NCBI GenBank assembly: GCA_011388275.1
Contig: DSAB01000077.1
Coordinates: forward strand, 1 to 33,045
Origin: a bacterium
GTDB taxonomy: Bacteria > Zhuqueibacterota > QNDG01 > DSAB01
Length of the DNA: 33,045 nt
Direction: 5' to 3'
The notes under the pieces: model-generated
Databases searched by the model: none
The model's input: the letters and a program-made list of their open reading frames with translations, nothing else
Told to the model about the DNA's origin: nothing
Position numbers and translations under genes: made by a program
Part shown: positions 15,605 through 24,640 of the stretch, one piece after another
How the letters are laid out: the number at the start of each line of letters is the position of its first letter
How positions within the stretch are numbered: the first letter of the stretch is position 1

Positions 15605-16766
15605 CTTTCCCCTCCGGCTTTCGGCCCATCCATCTCAGAGTCAGAACGCTTCCAAAAATACCGGCAGCCCCCGCGAAAATGAAAACCACATTCACACCCC
15701 AGATATCCATGATCCATCCGGCGGCCAGCGGTCCGATGATCATGCCCAAGCTCATGCTCTGATTGAAAAAACCCATCACATTGCCCATGCCGTGATGCCG
15801 CCCGACTTCCGTGGCCACGGCCGACGCCGCGGGAAAGGCCAGTCCCGTTCCCACACCCATGACAACGGCAAGCCCGACCAGATGTCCATAGGTGCCCGCC
15901 ACGGGAGTCAGCAGCAGCGGCAGGGCCGTCATCAGATTGCCCGTCACCATGAGCATGGCCCTGTTCATACGGTCAGCCAGCCTGCCGAAAAAGTGCTGCA
16001 GAACCGCGGCCAGCAGTATATTGAGGCTGACCAGAAAACCGATACGCGCGGCATCCACTTCCAAACGGGCGGCAAACACAGGCAAAAACGCGGTGGTGGA
16101 GCCCCGAACCATGGCATTGCTCAGGCGAAAAACCAGAAGTCCTCTGAACCGGTCAATCCTCCATAAGCGTTTTATGGATGAGCTGTCCGCCCGGTCTTTG
16201 CTGCGGGCGTTGCGTTTTTTCTCCGGCAGAAAAATGAGGATAAGAAGCAGCGACAAGCCGCTCAACCCCCCCATGATATAGAATACCGGAGCCATTCCCA
16301 GCCTGACCATGACCAGCCCGCCTAAAAGAGGACCGATCCCGAATCCCAGGAACAATGCCACGTTGAATGTGCCCATCACAGACCCCTCCCTGCCCCTCGG
16401 TGAAACATCGCCTATCGCCGCGGCCGCGATGGGAACGATCATGGCGGAACCCACTCCGTGAAGAAACCGAATCCAGATCAATTCCAGAGTGGTTCCGGAC
16501 CAGATATACCCCAATGAAGCGAGGGTATAGATCACAAGTCCGGTTACGATAAACTGTTTCCTGCCTTTCCGGTCCGATATCTTTCCGGTCATCGGCATAA
16601 AAATCGCCCGGGATATGGAAAACGATGAATACACCATGCCCAGGCCGAAACCTGAAGCGCCAAGAGTCTCCCCGTACAAAGGCATGACCGGAGCAATGAC
16701 ACCGGCTCCCAGCATTGCAACCAGCATGGTTAAAAAAAGAACGATAAAAACCCGGTTGTTTCTCAT
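15591..16766 (-). CDS. MFS transporter, drug/sugar efflux-like
   Basis: 391 residues with 12 predicted membrane spans. The first spans show MPLYGETLGASG and SRAIFMPMTGKISDRKGRKQ, the loop 2-3 motif of the major facilitator superfamily. The second half repeats it as FFGRLADRMNRA. It is the length of 12-span DHA1/multidrug-type members. Substrate cannot be assigned. The ribosome site is weak (GGTAATGG before the ATG), so coupling to the upstream pentapeptide gene 19 bases away may be important. It overlaps the FmdB gene downstream. Export of a compound or uptake of a sugar are both possible, given the mannosidase genes that follow. Confidence 0.88.
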   Translation of the reverse strand: MRNNRVFIVLFLTMLVAMLGAGVIAPVMPLYGETLGASGFGLGMVYSSFSISRAIFMPMTGKISDRKGRKQFIVTGLVIYTLASLGYIWSGTTLELIWIRFLHGVGSAMIVPIAAAAIGDVSPRGREGSVMGTFNVALFLGFGIGPLLGGLVMVRLGMAPVFYIMGGLSGLSLLLILIFLPEKKRNARSKDRADSSSIKRLWRIDRFRGLLVFRLSNAMVRGSTTAFLPVFAARLEVDAARIGFLVSLNILLAAVLQHFFGRLADRMNRAMLMVTGNLMTALPLLLTPVAGTYGHLVGLAVVMGVGTGLAFPAASAVATEVGRHHGMGNVMGFFNQSMSLGMIIGPLAAGWIMDIWGVNVVFIFAGAAGIFGSVLTLRWMGRKPEGKDADV

Positions 16767-16785
16767 CCATTACCAGTTCTTTGTT

Positions 16786-17283
16786 TCAAATCTCAAAAGC
16801 GTGGTAATCAAAATCCAGCTGCCCCAGTTTCCTCCGTTCTTCGAGCTGGGCCGCCTCGATTTTCGCTCCCTGAAACTTCGTATCCAGAAGCCAGGCTTCT
16901 TTCAGAACGGCGCCGGTCAGATCCGCGCCGCGCAAATCCGCCATAATGAGTTCTGCATGACTCAAATCAGCCCCTGTCAGGCGAGTGCCTCTCAAATCCG
17001 CACGGGGTAGCAGAGCCCAGCTCAAATCAGCGCCGGAAAGATCCTCCCCGGAAAGATCAACACCCGTGCGAGTCCGTCCGGCCGGAGTCGTCTGCCAGGG
17101 ACCCCGCAGATTCTGATGGGACAAGTCGATTCCCCGCAAATCCGGTTCGGTTCCAGACAGCTCCAGGCCGGATGGAACTTTGACATCGCGCAAAACCGGT
17201 TCCAGTGGCAGCGCTTCATTCAGGGCGATCACGATCCGAATAATCAGATCACCGGACCAGCGCTCGCGAAGCATCAAATCCAT
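16786..17283 (-). CDS. Pentapeptide-repeat protein
   Basis: 165 residues from the ATG at 17283, which has AAGGA five bases upstream; ATGs at 17301 and 17307 are in frame with weaker sites. From about residue 40 the sequence runs in A(D/N)LxG-type pentapeptides (DLRGI DLSHQ NLRG, then DLSGE DLSGA DLSWA, then DLRGT RLTGA DLSHA and ADLRG ADLTG AVLKE). This predicts a short right-handed quadrilateral beta-helix of 5-6 coils, interrupted by a PWQTTPAGRTRTG loop. No enzyme domain or export signal is present. Functions of such proteins range from gyrase protection to scaffolding. It starts directly after the helicase gene and is probably cotranscribed with it. Confidence 0.85.
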   Translation of the reverse strand: MDLMLRERWSGDLIIRIVIALNEALPLEPVLRDVKVPSGLELSGTEPDLRGIDLSHQNLRGPWQTTPAGRTRTGVDLSGEDLSGADLSWALLPRADLRGTRLTGADLSHAELIMADLRGADLTGAVLKEAWLLDTKFQGAKIEAAQLEERRKLGQLDFDYHAFEI

Positions 17284-17310
17284 TTCTTTCCTTTCTTTCA
17301 TCCGCATTCT

Positions 17311-20211
17311 TCATGCTTTTGCGGCCGGGCAAACTTCGGCATAAGCGCAGAAACGGCAGATTTGATAGGAGGGTGCCGCCGTGTAGCTGCGTTTCCGGAT
17401 TCCTTCGGCGGCTTTTTCTATCTTTTCACGCGCCTTGTTCATCATCGCGTCATCGACTTCGCTTCTTCCTGTAAGTCCTGACTCCAGAAAGTGCAGTTCC
17501 ACCCAGCGGGGTCTCTTGCCCATGGTTTGTTCATAAGCCATGGCGTAGATCATGAGCTGCAGACTTTCCCTGACCCGTTTAGCCGCCTGTTCCGGTCGGT
17601 GCACCTCCGAGGACTTGAAGTCGATAATCACGACCTCTCCGTTGCGTTCATCCACCCGGTCCCATCGGCCGGCGATGCGATTGTTCCCGACGAGAAAGGA
17701 AAAACGTTCCTCCACCCGGGCGGGCGCGTGACCCGAAGCTTCCTCCTTGTCGAAAAATGAGCGCAATGCCGCTTTGCCTGCTTCAAAACGCCTCTCTTCA
17801 TGTTCACGGGACAGAAACCCCACGTTTTTCCATGCCCTTTTGTAGATCGCGATCAACTGATCGAGCTTGACGGGAATTCCATTGTATTTCTGCCGGTTGT
17901 ACAATTCAACCGCCGCATGCAGCGCCTTCCCATATACAATCGAATGATGGGGCAAAATGGGAACACGCAGAATATGCACATATTTGTACTTCAGCGGGCA
18001 GGTAAGATAATCATCGATCTGGTAATGACTCAAAGTCAATACCACGTCCCGAGAAAGGGGTTCCTCAGCGAGGTCCGTGGTTTCAGGAAGCGGTGCAAAA
18101 CGGTGTATTTTCTCTTCGGCACTCGCGCGTATCTGCACCGCATCGGCTCTCGGACGGTCGAGAGCCTCCAGAACAAAAGGACTGACTTTTCTCTTCCTGA
18201 CTCCGCCGTAGTCTTCGGCACTGGTCAATATGAGGCGGTCTTTGGCACGTGTCATGCCCACATAAAAGAGCCTCCGTTCTTCCTGGGTGTGAAAATCGCC
18301 TGTCGGAAGGATTTCCTGCGTCATTTCCGCGTCCAGTTCGATCAACTCACGGCGCCGGCTGTGCGGGAACCGGTTGTTGATGAGACTGACCATGAACACC
18401 ACAGGCCATTCCAGACCCTTTGCCTTGTGAACGGTCATCACCTGCACCGCGTCCACATCGGGATCGGCTTCAGCGGCCGCTGGATCATCCCCGGCTTCTA
18501 TCAGTAGATCGAGATGCCGTACAAAATGAATGACGCGATCATCGGATGCGATTTGAGAATACGACCAGATCACATCGAAAAACCGGGCGATATTCTGAAC
18601 CCGGGCGCTGTCAAATCCCGAATGACTGCGGGTCAGCCGCTTCAGATATCCCGATGTGGTGAGAAACTGATAGAGCACTACGCCGGCAGGCTGATTTCTT
18701 GACCGGTTGAGGTAATCTTCGATGTCATGAAGTATCTTGGACACGGTCGCTCGGCTTTCACTGCTCATGGACAGATCATCCAACTCGTCCAGACGCTGAA
18801 ATATTCGGTACAGTGACGAATGTTCACGGTATGCTTTGTTGGAACAGCGATGAAGGTCCTGCATGGGCATTTCGTAGATCTCGGAAGATGCCAGCGAATA
18901 GAGGCTCAGAGAATCATCCGAGTCGGCCAGAACACGCAGGAAACTGACAAGCAGTCTGATTTCGGGACGCGTATACAGACCGCGGTTGCCGGTGAACCGC
19001 CATGGCACCTCCCGCATATTGAGTGACCTGAGAAAAGGGTCGGCACTTTGATTGGTCCGCACCAGAATGGCAATATCGCCGGGCCGGTATTGGCCGCTGT
19101 CGATCATGGAACGAATGGTCATGGCGACACGGTCGGACTCCGTGGTCAACGTGTCGCAATGCCAATGCTCGACCGGATGTTCTCCTTCGCGGGAAGCTTC
19201 GAGTCTTTTGTCGATCTGATTGCGTGTTTCCAACCGATCGGGATTGTTGTGGCTGATCAGACGGTAGGCCGTATCCAGAATAATCTGTGTCGAACGATAA
19301 TTATCCGTCATCACAACCTGTTTGGCCCCGGGATAGTGATCGAGAAAGCCCAAAATATTGGAGATGGCAGCGCCTCTGAACTTGTAGATGGACTGATCGT
19401 CATCCCCGACCACGGTAATATTCGCCTGCTTTTCGGCCAGCATTCGAACCAGTTGAAACTGAGCAAAATTGGTATCCTGAAATTCATCGACCAGGATGAA
19501 CCGGTAACGATTCCGGACTCGTTCGAGAACCGACGGATGCTTTCGAAAAAGAGTCAGCACCATGGCCACCTGATCACCGAAATCGAGTTTTCCCTCTCGG
19601 GCCATGGCTTCCTGATAGGCGGCGTAAACAGCGGCGACTTCTTCCTCTTTTTCCGCCTCCTCCATCGCGGCCGTATTTTCGGGACAGGCCTCCGCTTTCC
19701 TGCGTTTGCGTTCCGCGTGGGCTTTGTAGGTCTCGGGCGAAATGTCTTCGTCCTTGCAGCGGGAGATCACGTTGAGCATGGCCTGGATAAAACGCGTGGG
19801 ATCGCCCAGAGGACGATAGTGCCTAAGGGGAAAATCAAAAAGATGATTTCGGAAAAACAGAACCTGCTCCGCCTGCGACAAAACCTGAAAATCGGGATTG
19901 ATTCCCAGTTCCAGGCCGAACTCACGCAAAAGCCGGTCTCCCAGGGCGTGAAACGTGGATATGCTCACATTCGAAAACCCGTAGGGAAGCAGGCAGTCCA
20001 CGCGTTCGGTCATCTCCGCGGCCGCTTTTTCCGTAAAAGTGACGGCCAGGATCTCCTCAGGCCGGGCCAGCTTCTTATTCACCAGCCAGGCCAGGCGATG
20101 CGTAATGACCAGCGTTTTTCCGGTGCCGGCTCCGGCCACGATCAAAAGAGGCCCTGAGCCGTGTTCGACCGCTTCTTTCTGGACCGGTGTCAGATGGATT
20201 TCATTCGCCAT
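17311..20211 (-). CDS. UvrD/PcrA-type ATP-dependent helicase with RecB-like nuclease domain
   Basis: 966 residues from ATG 20211 (AGGA seven bases upstream); a TTG at 20235 is in frame but precedes the predicted transcription start. Superfamily 1A motifs: AGAGTGKT (Walker A, near residue 30), VDEFQDT, VGDDDQSIYKFRGA, DNYRST, VMTVHKAKGLEW and FYVGMTRAKDR. The C-terminal part (about residues 740-960) is a PD-(D/E)XK nuclease domain: YGKALHAAVE, then GRWDRVD and VVIIDFKSS with catalytic Asp and Lys. Four cysteines (DYLTCP and CRFCAYAEVC) match the iron-sulfur staple of AddB/RecB-like nucleases. It is probably a recombinational-repair helicase-nuclease acting alone; no AddB or RecC partner is in view. 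Confidence 0.92.
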   Translation of the reverse strand: MANEIHLTPVQKEAVEHGSGPLLIVAGAGTGKTLVITHRLAWLVNKKLARPEEILAVTFTEKAAAEMTERVDCLLPYGFSNVSISTFHALGDRLLREFGLELGINPDFQVLSQAEQVLFFRNHLFDFPLRHYRPLGDPTRFIQAMLNVISRCKDEDISPETYKAHAERKRRKAEACPENTAAMEEAEKEEEVAAVYAAYQEAMAREGKLDFGDQVAMVLTLFRKHPSVLERVRNRYRFILVDEFQDTNFAQFQLVRMLAEKQANITVVGDDDQSIYKFRGAAISNILGFLDHYPGAKQVVMTDNYRSTQIILDTAYRLISHNNPDRLETRNQIDKRLEASREGEHPVEHWHCDTLTTESDRVAMTIRSMIDSGQYRPGDIAILVRTNQSADPFLRSLNMREVPWRFTGNRGLYTRPEIRLLVSFLRVLADSDDSLSLYSLASSEIYEMPMQDLHRCSNKAYREHSSLYRIFQRLDELDDLSMSSESRATVSKILHDIEDYLNRSRNQPAGVVLYQFLTTSGYLKRLTRSHSGFDSARVQNIARFFDVIWSYSQIASDDRVIHFVRHLDLLIEAGDDPAAAEADPDVDAVQVMTVHKAKGLEWPVVFMVSLINNRFPHSRRRELIELDAEMTQEILPTGDFHTQEERRLFYVGMTRAKDRLILTSAEDYGGVRKRKVSPFVLEALDRPRADAVQIRASAEEKIHRFAPLPETTDLAEEPLSRDVVLTLSHYQIDDYLTCPLKYKYVHILRVPILPHHSIVYGKALHAAVELYNRQKYNGIPVKLDQLIAIYKRAWKNVGFLSREHEERRFEAGKAALRSFFDKEEASGHAPARVEERFSFLVGNNRIAGRWDRVDERNGEVVIIDFKSSEVHRPEQAAKRVRESLQLMIYAMAYEQTMGKRPRWVELHFLESGLTGRSEVDDAMMNKAREKIEKAAEGIRKRSYTAAPSYQICRFCAYAEVCPAAKA

Positions 20212-20236
20212 TCCGCATTCCTGTTTCTTGTTCAAT

Positions 20237-20264
20237 AATATACAAATTTTTCACTCTGATTCAA
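20237..20264 (-). promoter_or_regulatory. Predicted promoter of the helicase gene
   Basis: On the minus strand TTGAAT (20264-20259) and TATATT (20242-20237) are spaced by 16 bases in an AT-rich stretch. The start site would be near 20230, just downstream of the in-frame TTG at 20235, which argues for the ATG at 20211. It separates the helicase-led string from cstA. Confidence 0.5.
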
Positions 20265-20323
20265 AATCCGGCCGCCTTGTTCCGGAATCCGAATCAGGCA
20301 CGACAGATTAAAAAAAACCTCAA

Positions 20324-21943
20324 TCATGAATCGGCGGAAGATGAAAAACGGAGGCTTCGAAGAGCCTGAACAACGAGCACCAGAGCCGTGGACATAAGAA
20401 TAATCCCCATAGAGAAAAGTGTCCAGTTTCGGGCTTTCAGGTTGCCGACGATCAGGCTTGCCAGAGCGGCCAGCGTGACGAGAAACATAAAAACCATCGG
20501 GATGCGCGTAAATGCCGTCTTTTTCTTTAGCCGGGCCAGCCAGACGGTTATGGCCAGCAGAACTATCGCCGCGAGCAGCTGGTTGGCCGATCCGAACAGG
20601 GGCCATAGCGTATCACCGGTTCCTGTCAGAGCCAATCCCGCGGCCGCACCGATTGTCAACAGAGTTGGAATGAATCGGTTCTTTGACAGAAGCCGTGAAG
20701 GCCATCCCGAAAAGCCGTCGAAAAACTCCTGAACGATGAACCGTCCCAGTCTCGTGGCCGTATCCAGAGAGGTCAGGGCAAAAGCCGAAATGGCCAGTGC
20801 CGCAAAAGTCACGGCCGCTCTGGAAGGAATCCCCAGAGTGGCGATGAATCCGCCGACACCCGATGCGAAAATGCCGATGGGACCCCCCCCATGGACAGTC
20901 AGTTTCTGAGCGTAATCTCCCTGAAGCAGAACCGTGGCTGTAATCAAAGCGACAACAGCCAGGACTCCTTCAATCAGCATGCCTCCATAGCCGACCGGAC
21001 GGGCGTCATTTTCATTGTCGAGCTGTTTGGAAGTCGTGCCGGAAGACACCATGGAGTGAAAGCCGGAAATGGCTCCGCATGCCACCGTGACAAAAAGAAT
21101 GGGAAACATCGGGCCCAGGCTGGAATGAAAGGATCCCAGCGCCGGAAACGCGACAACCGGATTCGTGATAAAAATGCCCGCCACGCTGCCCAGCAGCACG
21201 GCATAGAGCAGAAATGAATTGAGAAAATCCCGCGGCTGCAGAAGAATCCATACCGGTGTGACCGAGGCGACAAAGATGTAACCAAACAGAACCGCCATCC
21301 AGGTGTTGTACGAAAGGGTTATCGGGAATCGAAGCCCCAAAATCACGCAGCCGAAGAGCAGGACCACTCCCAGCGCCGTGGCCAATCCCAGACGCAGATT
21401 CAGACGGTACAGACTCAATCCAAATAAAACGGCCAGTACGATGAAAAGAAACGAGGATCCGGCCGATGAAGGCTCGGCGGTGAATGTGCCGGCCACGGCC
21501 TTGCAGAATACGGCCACCACGAGAATCAGCATGAACCAGGCGAATATCAGAAATAGCTGTTTGCCCGACCTGCCGATATACTCCTCAATCACTTCACCGA
21601 TGGAGCGGCCGCCGTGCCGAATGGACGCCACAATGGAAGCAAAATCATGGACGCCTCCGAAAAACAGGCTGCCGATCACGATCCAGATAAAAACCGGCAG
21701 CCATCCGAATACCGCGGCGTAAATCGGCCCGAGAATCGGGCCCGCGCCGGCGATCGAGGCGAAATGATGCCCCAGAAGAACCGGTGACCGGGCCGGTACA
21801 TAATCCACGCCGTCTCGTCGCGTATGAGCCGGCGTGCTTCGATGCGGATCGATATCCAGACGCCGGTTGAGAAAGCGGCCGTAAATACGGTATCCGGCCG
21901 CGAATACGGCGGACGAAAGGATAACCAGCAGTATGGCAGGCAT
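20324..21943 (-). CDS. cstA: CstA-family carbon-starvation / peptide or pyruvate transporter
   Basis: 539 residues with about 14-16 hydrophobic segments. Family motifs are GHHFASIAGAGPILGPI near residue 58, FGGVHDFASIVASIRHGGRSIGE, and SGFHSMVSSGTTSKQLDNE. CstA and BtsT (YjiY) import peptides or pyruvate under carbon limitation. This is a short member (E. coli CstA is about 700 residues), similar to the compact versions of many anaerobes. The ribosome site is weak. LemA starts 37 bases upstream, so it may be the end of the LemA-TPM string. A T8 stretch lies 7 bases after the stop without a convincing stem. Confidence 0.9.
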   Translation of the reverse strand: MPAILLVILSSAVFAAGYRIYGRFLNRRLDIDPHRSTPAHTRRDGVDYVPARSPVLLGHHFASIAGAGPILGPIYAAVFGWLPVFIWIVIGSLFFGGVHDFASIVASIRHGGRSIGEVIEEYIGRSGKQLFLIFAWFMLILVVAVFCKAVAGTFTAEPSSAGSSFLFIVLAVLFGLSLYRLNLRLGLATALGVVLLFGCVILGLRFPITLSYNTWMAVLFGYIFVASVTPVWILLQPRDFLNSFLLYAVLLGSVAGIFITNPVVAFPALGSFHSSLGPMFPILFVTVACGAISGFHSMVSSGTTSKQLDNENDARPVGYGGMLIEGVLAVVALITATVLLQGDYAQKLTVHGGGPIGIFASGVGGFIATLGIPSRAAVTFAALAISAFALTSLDTATRLGRFIVQEFFDGFSGWPSRLLSKNRFIPTLLTIGAAAGLALTGTGDTLWPLFGSANQLLAAIVLLAITVWLARLKKKTAFTRIPMVFMFLVTLAALASLIVGNLKARNWTLFSMGIILMSTALVLVVQALRSLRFSSSADS

Positions 21944-21980
21944 TGTTATCGCTCGTATTCCGGGTGTTCTTTATGTCCCT

Positions 21981-22586
21981 TTAAAACCGGACCTGGGGAG
22001 CCTGATCCGCGCCCTGGGTCGCTTCAAAATAGGGTTTCGGCGTAAATCCGAACATGCCGGCCAGAAGGACCTGTGGAAACCGTCGTATCGTCTGATTGTA
22101 CTGCTGAACGGATTCGTTGAATCGTCTCCGTTCAACGGCGATGCGGTTTTCCGTACCCGCCAGTTCATCCTGAAGCCGAATAAAATTCTGATTGGCTTTC
22201 AGGTCGGGATACCTTTCCACCACAACCATGAGCCGCTGCAGAGCGGAACTGAGTCCGGCCTGGGCTTCCTGAAAGGCCTGCAGTTTTTCAGGAGTGAGAT
22301 TGTCGGCTTTTATTTCAGTCACACCACCGACCCTGGCGCGGGCTTCCGTGACAGCCTGCAGGGTTTCACGCTCATGGGACGCGTATCCTCTGACCGTCTC
22401 CACCAGATTGGGGATCAAATCATACCGTCTCTGATAGACATTTTCCACCTGCGACCATTTTTCATTGACTCCCTCATCCAGCTGAACAAATCCGTTGTAC
22501 ATGTTCTTGATGCTGACGGCAAAGACAATAACCATCAGGACCAGTACGGCAACAATACCCAGACCGATTTTTGCGCCTCGGCTCAT
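21981..22586 (-). CDS. lemA: LemA family protein
   Basis: 201 residues. The start at 22586 is chosen because AGGAGG lies six bases upstream; the longer frame to 22625 lacks a site. One N-terminal membrane span (about residues 5-27) is followed by the LemA signature: MYNGFVQLDEGVNEKWSQVE, then VYQRRYDLIPNLVETVRGYA, and AERY-like VVERYPDLKANQNF. The C-terminal FNESVQQYNQTIRRFP ends the helical bundle. LemA proteins are membrane-anchored helical bundles of uncertain function, frequently paired with TPM-domain proteins. Here the TPM gene is two genes upstream, separated by a nucleotidyltransferase-fold gene. Confidence 0.92.
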   Translation of the reverse strand: MSRGAKIGLGIVAVLVLMVIVFAVSIKNMYNGFVQLDEGVNEKWSQVENVYQRRYDLIPNLVETVRGYASHERETLQAVTEARARVGGVTEIKADNLTPEKLQAFQEAQAGLSSALQRLMVVVERYPDLKANQNFIRLQDELAGTENRIAVERRRFNESVQQYNQTIRRFPQVLLAGMFGFTPKPYFEATQGADQAPQVRF

Positions 22587-22614
22587 ATCCATCCTCCTCT
22601 GATTGAGAGATACA

Positions 22615-23334
22615 CTATAAATCATCCACGATTTTGATCAGTCGGTCGATCTCCCTGATCAGCTCCATGGTCTTCTTTTCCAGCTGATCCTTTTTCAAAC
22701 GTTTCGGTTCAGTCCGGAGAGATAGCAGCATGATAAACAGCGATGTATTCAGACCATACACTTCACCGGTTTTGACAGCCGCCTCGTCCCTGGTTTCAGG
22801 ACAGGGAACATCCTTGATGCTCAGCAGGGCCCTGAAAATGGCAATAAACGCGCTCATTGATTCCAAAAGAAGTTTTCGCAGGTGTTTTGCTTTTCCTCCG
22901 CTGGAAATAAAACCCTGCCGCAGATGGAGCAGTTTGCCTTTCAGCTCCCGTTCACATTGCAGCCTGAGATCCTTTTTTTCTATCTTCAGGTTTTTTAGAA
23001 CATCCTCACCCCGAATCAGCCGGTAGGCCGCCTGCATGTTTAAAAACTCGACGGGAAAACTGTCCAGAGACCGTCCGATATATTCCCGTGTCAGAAAAAG
23101 CGGGTGCCAATTCTTTCTTATCCATTTTGACGCATGTTTCTGGGCTCTTTCGATCTGTTCCATCCCCTCATCGGTCAGAACCACCAGAAAGTTGACATCC
23201 GATTTGCCGGGCACATAATCGGAAGTGGCCGCGCTGCCGTATACCAGGATTGTCTTCACCGTCTCCCCGAACAGGGAATGAATCTCGGCGGCAAATGACT
23301 GCCATGTTTTCTCTATTTTCGAGTCTTCAGCCAT
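22615..23334 (-). CDS. Nucleotidyltransferase-fold protein with helical C-terminus
   Basis: 239 residues from ATG 23334 with AGGAGG seven bases upstream. Near residue 31 comes ILVYGSAATSDYVPGKSD, the polymerase-beta-like nucleotidyltransferase loop (GSA...SD). The next positions read VNFLVVL; the usual second metal-binding Asp of the D-x-D pair is Asn, so catalysis may be reduced or absent (inference). The rest is largely helical and Lys/Leu-rich, like the HEPN-type or kanamycin-nucleotidyltransferase C-terminal bundles. The target is unknown. It is inserted between lemA and the TPM gene with short gaps (28 and 56 bases), suggesting cotranscription. Confidence 0.75.
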   Translation of the reverse strand: MAEDSKIEKTWQSFAAEIHSLFGETVKTILVYGSAATSDYVPGKSDVNFLVVLTDEGMEQIERAQKHASKWIRKNWHPLFLTREYIGRSLDSFPVEFLNMQAAYRLIRGEDVLKNLKIEKKDLRLQCERELKGKLLHLRQGFISSGGKAKHLRKLLLESMSAFIAIFRALLSIKDVPCPETRDEAAVKTGEVYGLNTSLFIMLLSLRTEPKRLKKDQLEKKTMELIREIDRLIKIVDDL

Positions 23335-23390
23335 ATTTAAACCTCCTGTCCGTCTGGAAATCCAACGCGCATTCGTTCCCATTCAGCCTG

Positions 23391-24140
23391 TCAGAACCGG
23401 CCTGACACACCACCGCCGCCGCTCATTCCGCCGCCGAAGCCGCCAAAACCGCCTCCAAAGCCGCCCCCTCCGCTAAAACCGCCCCATCCACCGCCCCGCC
23501 TGCCGCCACCCATCATGGAACCCAGCAGCAGCCAGGGAAGAATACGGCCCCGGGTAATAATCATCAGGAAAATGAGGAACAGAATAAAAAAGAACCCGCC
23601 GCCTTCCCGATCCCGGCTTTCCCCGCGCGTGCGGTCAGGCTCCGTCGCGCCCGTAATGGTCACACCCGCGTCCCTGGCGATGATACCCGCGGCTGCAGCC
23701 ACGGCCCGGTAAAATCCACGTCCGTAGTTGCCGTTTTGCAAATCGGGCACCATGTATCGATCCCGCATTTCTCCGGCCAGGCCGTCGGGAATAATCGGTT
23801 CGAGACCGTATCCCACTTCAATACGCAGACGGCGTTCATCGACCGCGACCAGAAACAGGATTCCGTTGTCCTTTCCTCTCTGTCCGATACCCCACTCTTT
23901 AAAAAGGTCCGCGGCATAGTCTTCGATACCCATGCCGTCCAGAGATCGAACCGTCACCACGGCCAGCTCCGCGCCGGTTTTTTCTTTTACCTCGGCAGCA
24001 AGCGTGCTGATGCGTGTTCGATATTGACTGTCGATCACCCGCGCGTAATCATTGACCCATCCCTGATATTGAGGAAAAGAGACGGCCATCGCACTCAGAG
24101 GGAGCCAGAAAAATGTCCATCGAAACATGAGTCTCTTCAT
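23391..24140 (-). CDS. TPM-domain protein (YgcG family), membrane anchored
   Basis: 249 residues. A signal sequence (about residues 5-20) precedes the TPM domain: GWVNDYARVID, then KEKTGAELAVVTVRSLDG, EWGIGQRGKDNGILFLVA, and RIEVGYGLEPIIPD. After a charged linker comes one strongly hydrophobic segment (FFFILFLIFLMIITRG). The C-terminal tail is almost all Gly/Phe (GGFSGGGGFGGG), typical of the family. TPM proteins have been linked to photosystem repair in plants and to acid-phosphatase-like activity, while bacterial roles are unclear. The start overlaps the stop of the gene before it by four bases (ATGA). Confidence 0.9.
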   Translation of the reverse strand: MKRLMFRWTFFWLPLSAMAVSFPQYQGWVNDYARVIDSQYRTRISTLAAEVKEKTGAELAVVTVRSLDGMGIEDYAADLFKEWGIGQRGKDNGILFLVAVDERRLRIEVGYGLEPIIPDGLAGEMRDRYMVPDLQNGNYGRGFYRAVAAAAGIIARDAGVTITGATEPDRTRGESRDREGGGFFFILFLIFLMIITRGRILPWLLLGSMMGGGRRGGGWGGFSGGGGFGGGFGGFGGGMSGGGGVSGRF

Positions 24141-24616
24141 CTCGCTTCTCCCGCTTCATCATGTTCAGCGTAGTCAAACCGTTTCATCAGGCGGCTTTTT
24201 AATTTTCCCGATTCTACCAGTTTTACAAATCCTTCCAGATCCCGACAGTGTTCGTCCGAAAGAATACGAACCACCCAGTTCGCGTGCATGGGCGTGATGC
24301 TGACGATCATCACGCCGCGATGGGCCGCTTCCCACATCTCAATCGCGCTTCCCAGGCTGGCCTCCGGCAAGAATACGACCAGAACATGGGCGTTCTTAAC
24401 CAGTTCGATGTGATGATAAAAAACCTCTCTGGCCCGCTCATTCTTATACGAGGGTGAACCTGGATGGTTCTCGGCCGGACAGTATATTCGACTGCCTGGG
24501 AATTCCCGCATCAAAGTTTCCCGTATAACCCTTCGATAACTCTGATCATGAACCGACCGGTCTTTACGCGAACCCTGCATGATTCCGGCAATAAAAAATC
24601 GGAAACTTTCCTGCAT
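24137..24616 (-). CDS. Nucleoside 2-deoxyribosyltransferase-like protein
   Basis: 159 residues, no signal peptide. The N-terminal strand FFIAGIMQGSR starts a Rossmann-like fold. FPGSRIYCPAENHPG follows, then VKNAHVLVVFLPEASLGSAIEMWEAAHRG. That last part matches the nucleotide-binding half of the nucleoside deoxyribosyltransferase/TIR-like fold, where a Glu after the loop is the nucleophile (here probably the E of SAIEMWEA). Such proteins cleave or transfer N-glycosidic bonds of nucleosides, or hydrolyse NAD-type molecules. I can support the fold but not the substrate. It overlaps the TPM gene and begins 24 bases after the GxxExxY gene. Confidence 0.6.
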   Translation of the reverse strand: MQESFRFFIAGIMQGSRKDRSVHDQSYRRVIRETLMREFPGSRIYCPAENHPGSPSYKNERAREVFYHHIELVKNAHVLVVFLPEASLGSAIEMWEAAHRGVMIVSITPMHANWVVRILSDEHCRDLEGFVKLVESGKLKSRLMKRFDYAEHDEAGEAR

Positions 24617-24640
24617 CGTAATCCAGACTCACATTCGGTG

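Noticed and set aside
20211-20235. TTG at 20235 as the start of the helicase
   Set aside because: It lies before the predicted transcription start and has no ribosome site; ATG 20211 has AGGA at a good distance.
20310-20317. Intrinsic terminator after cstA (T8 on the minus strand)
   Set aside because: The T-run is real but I find no stable stem directly before it.
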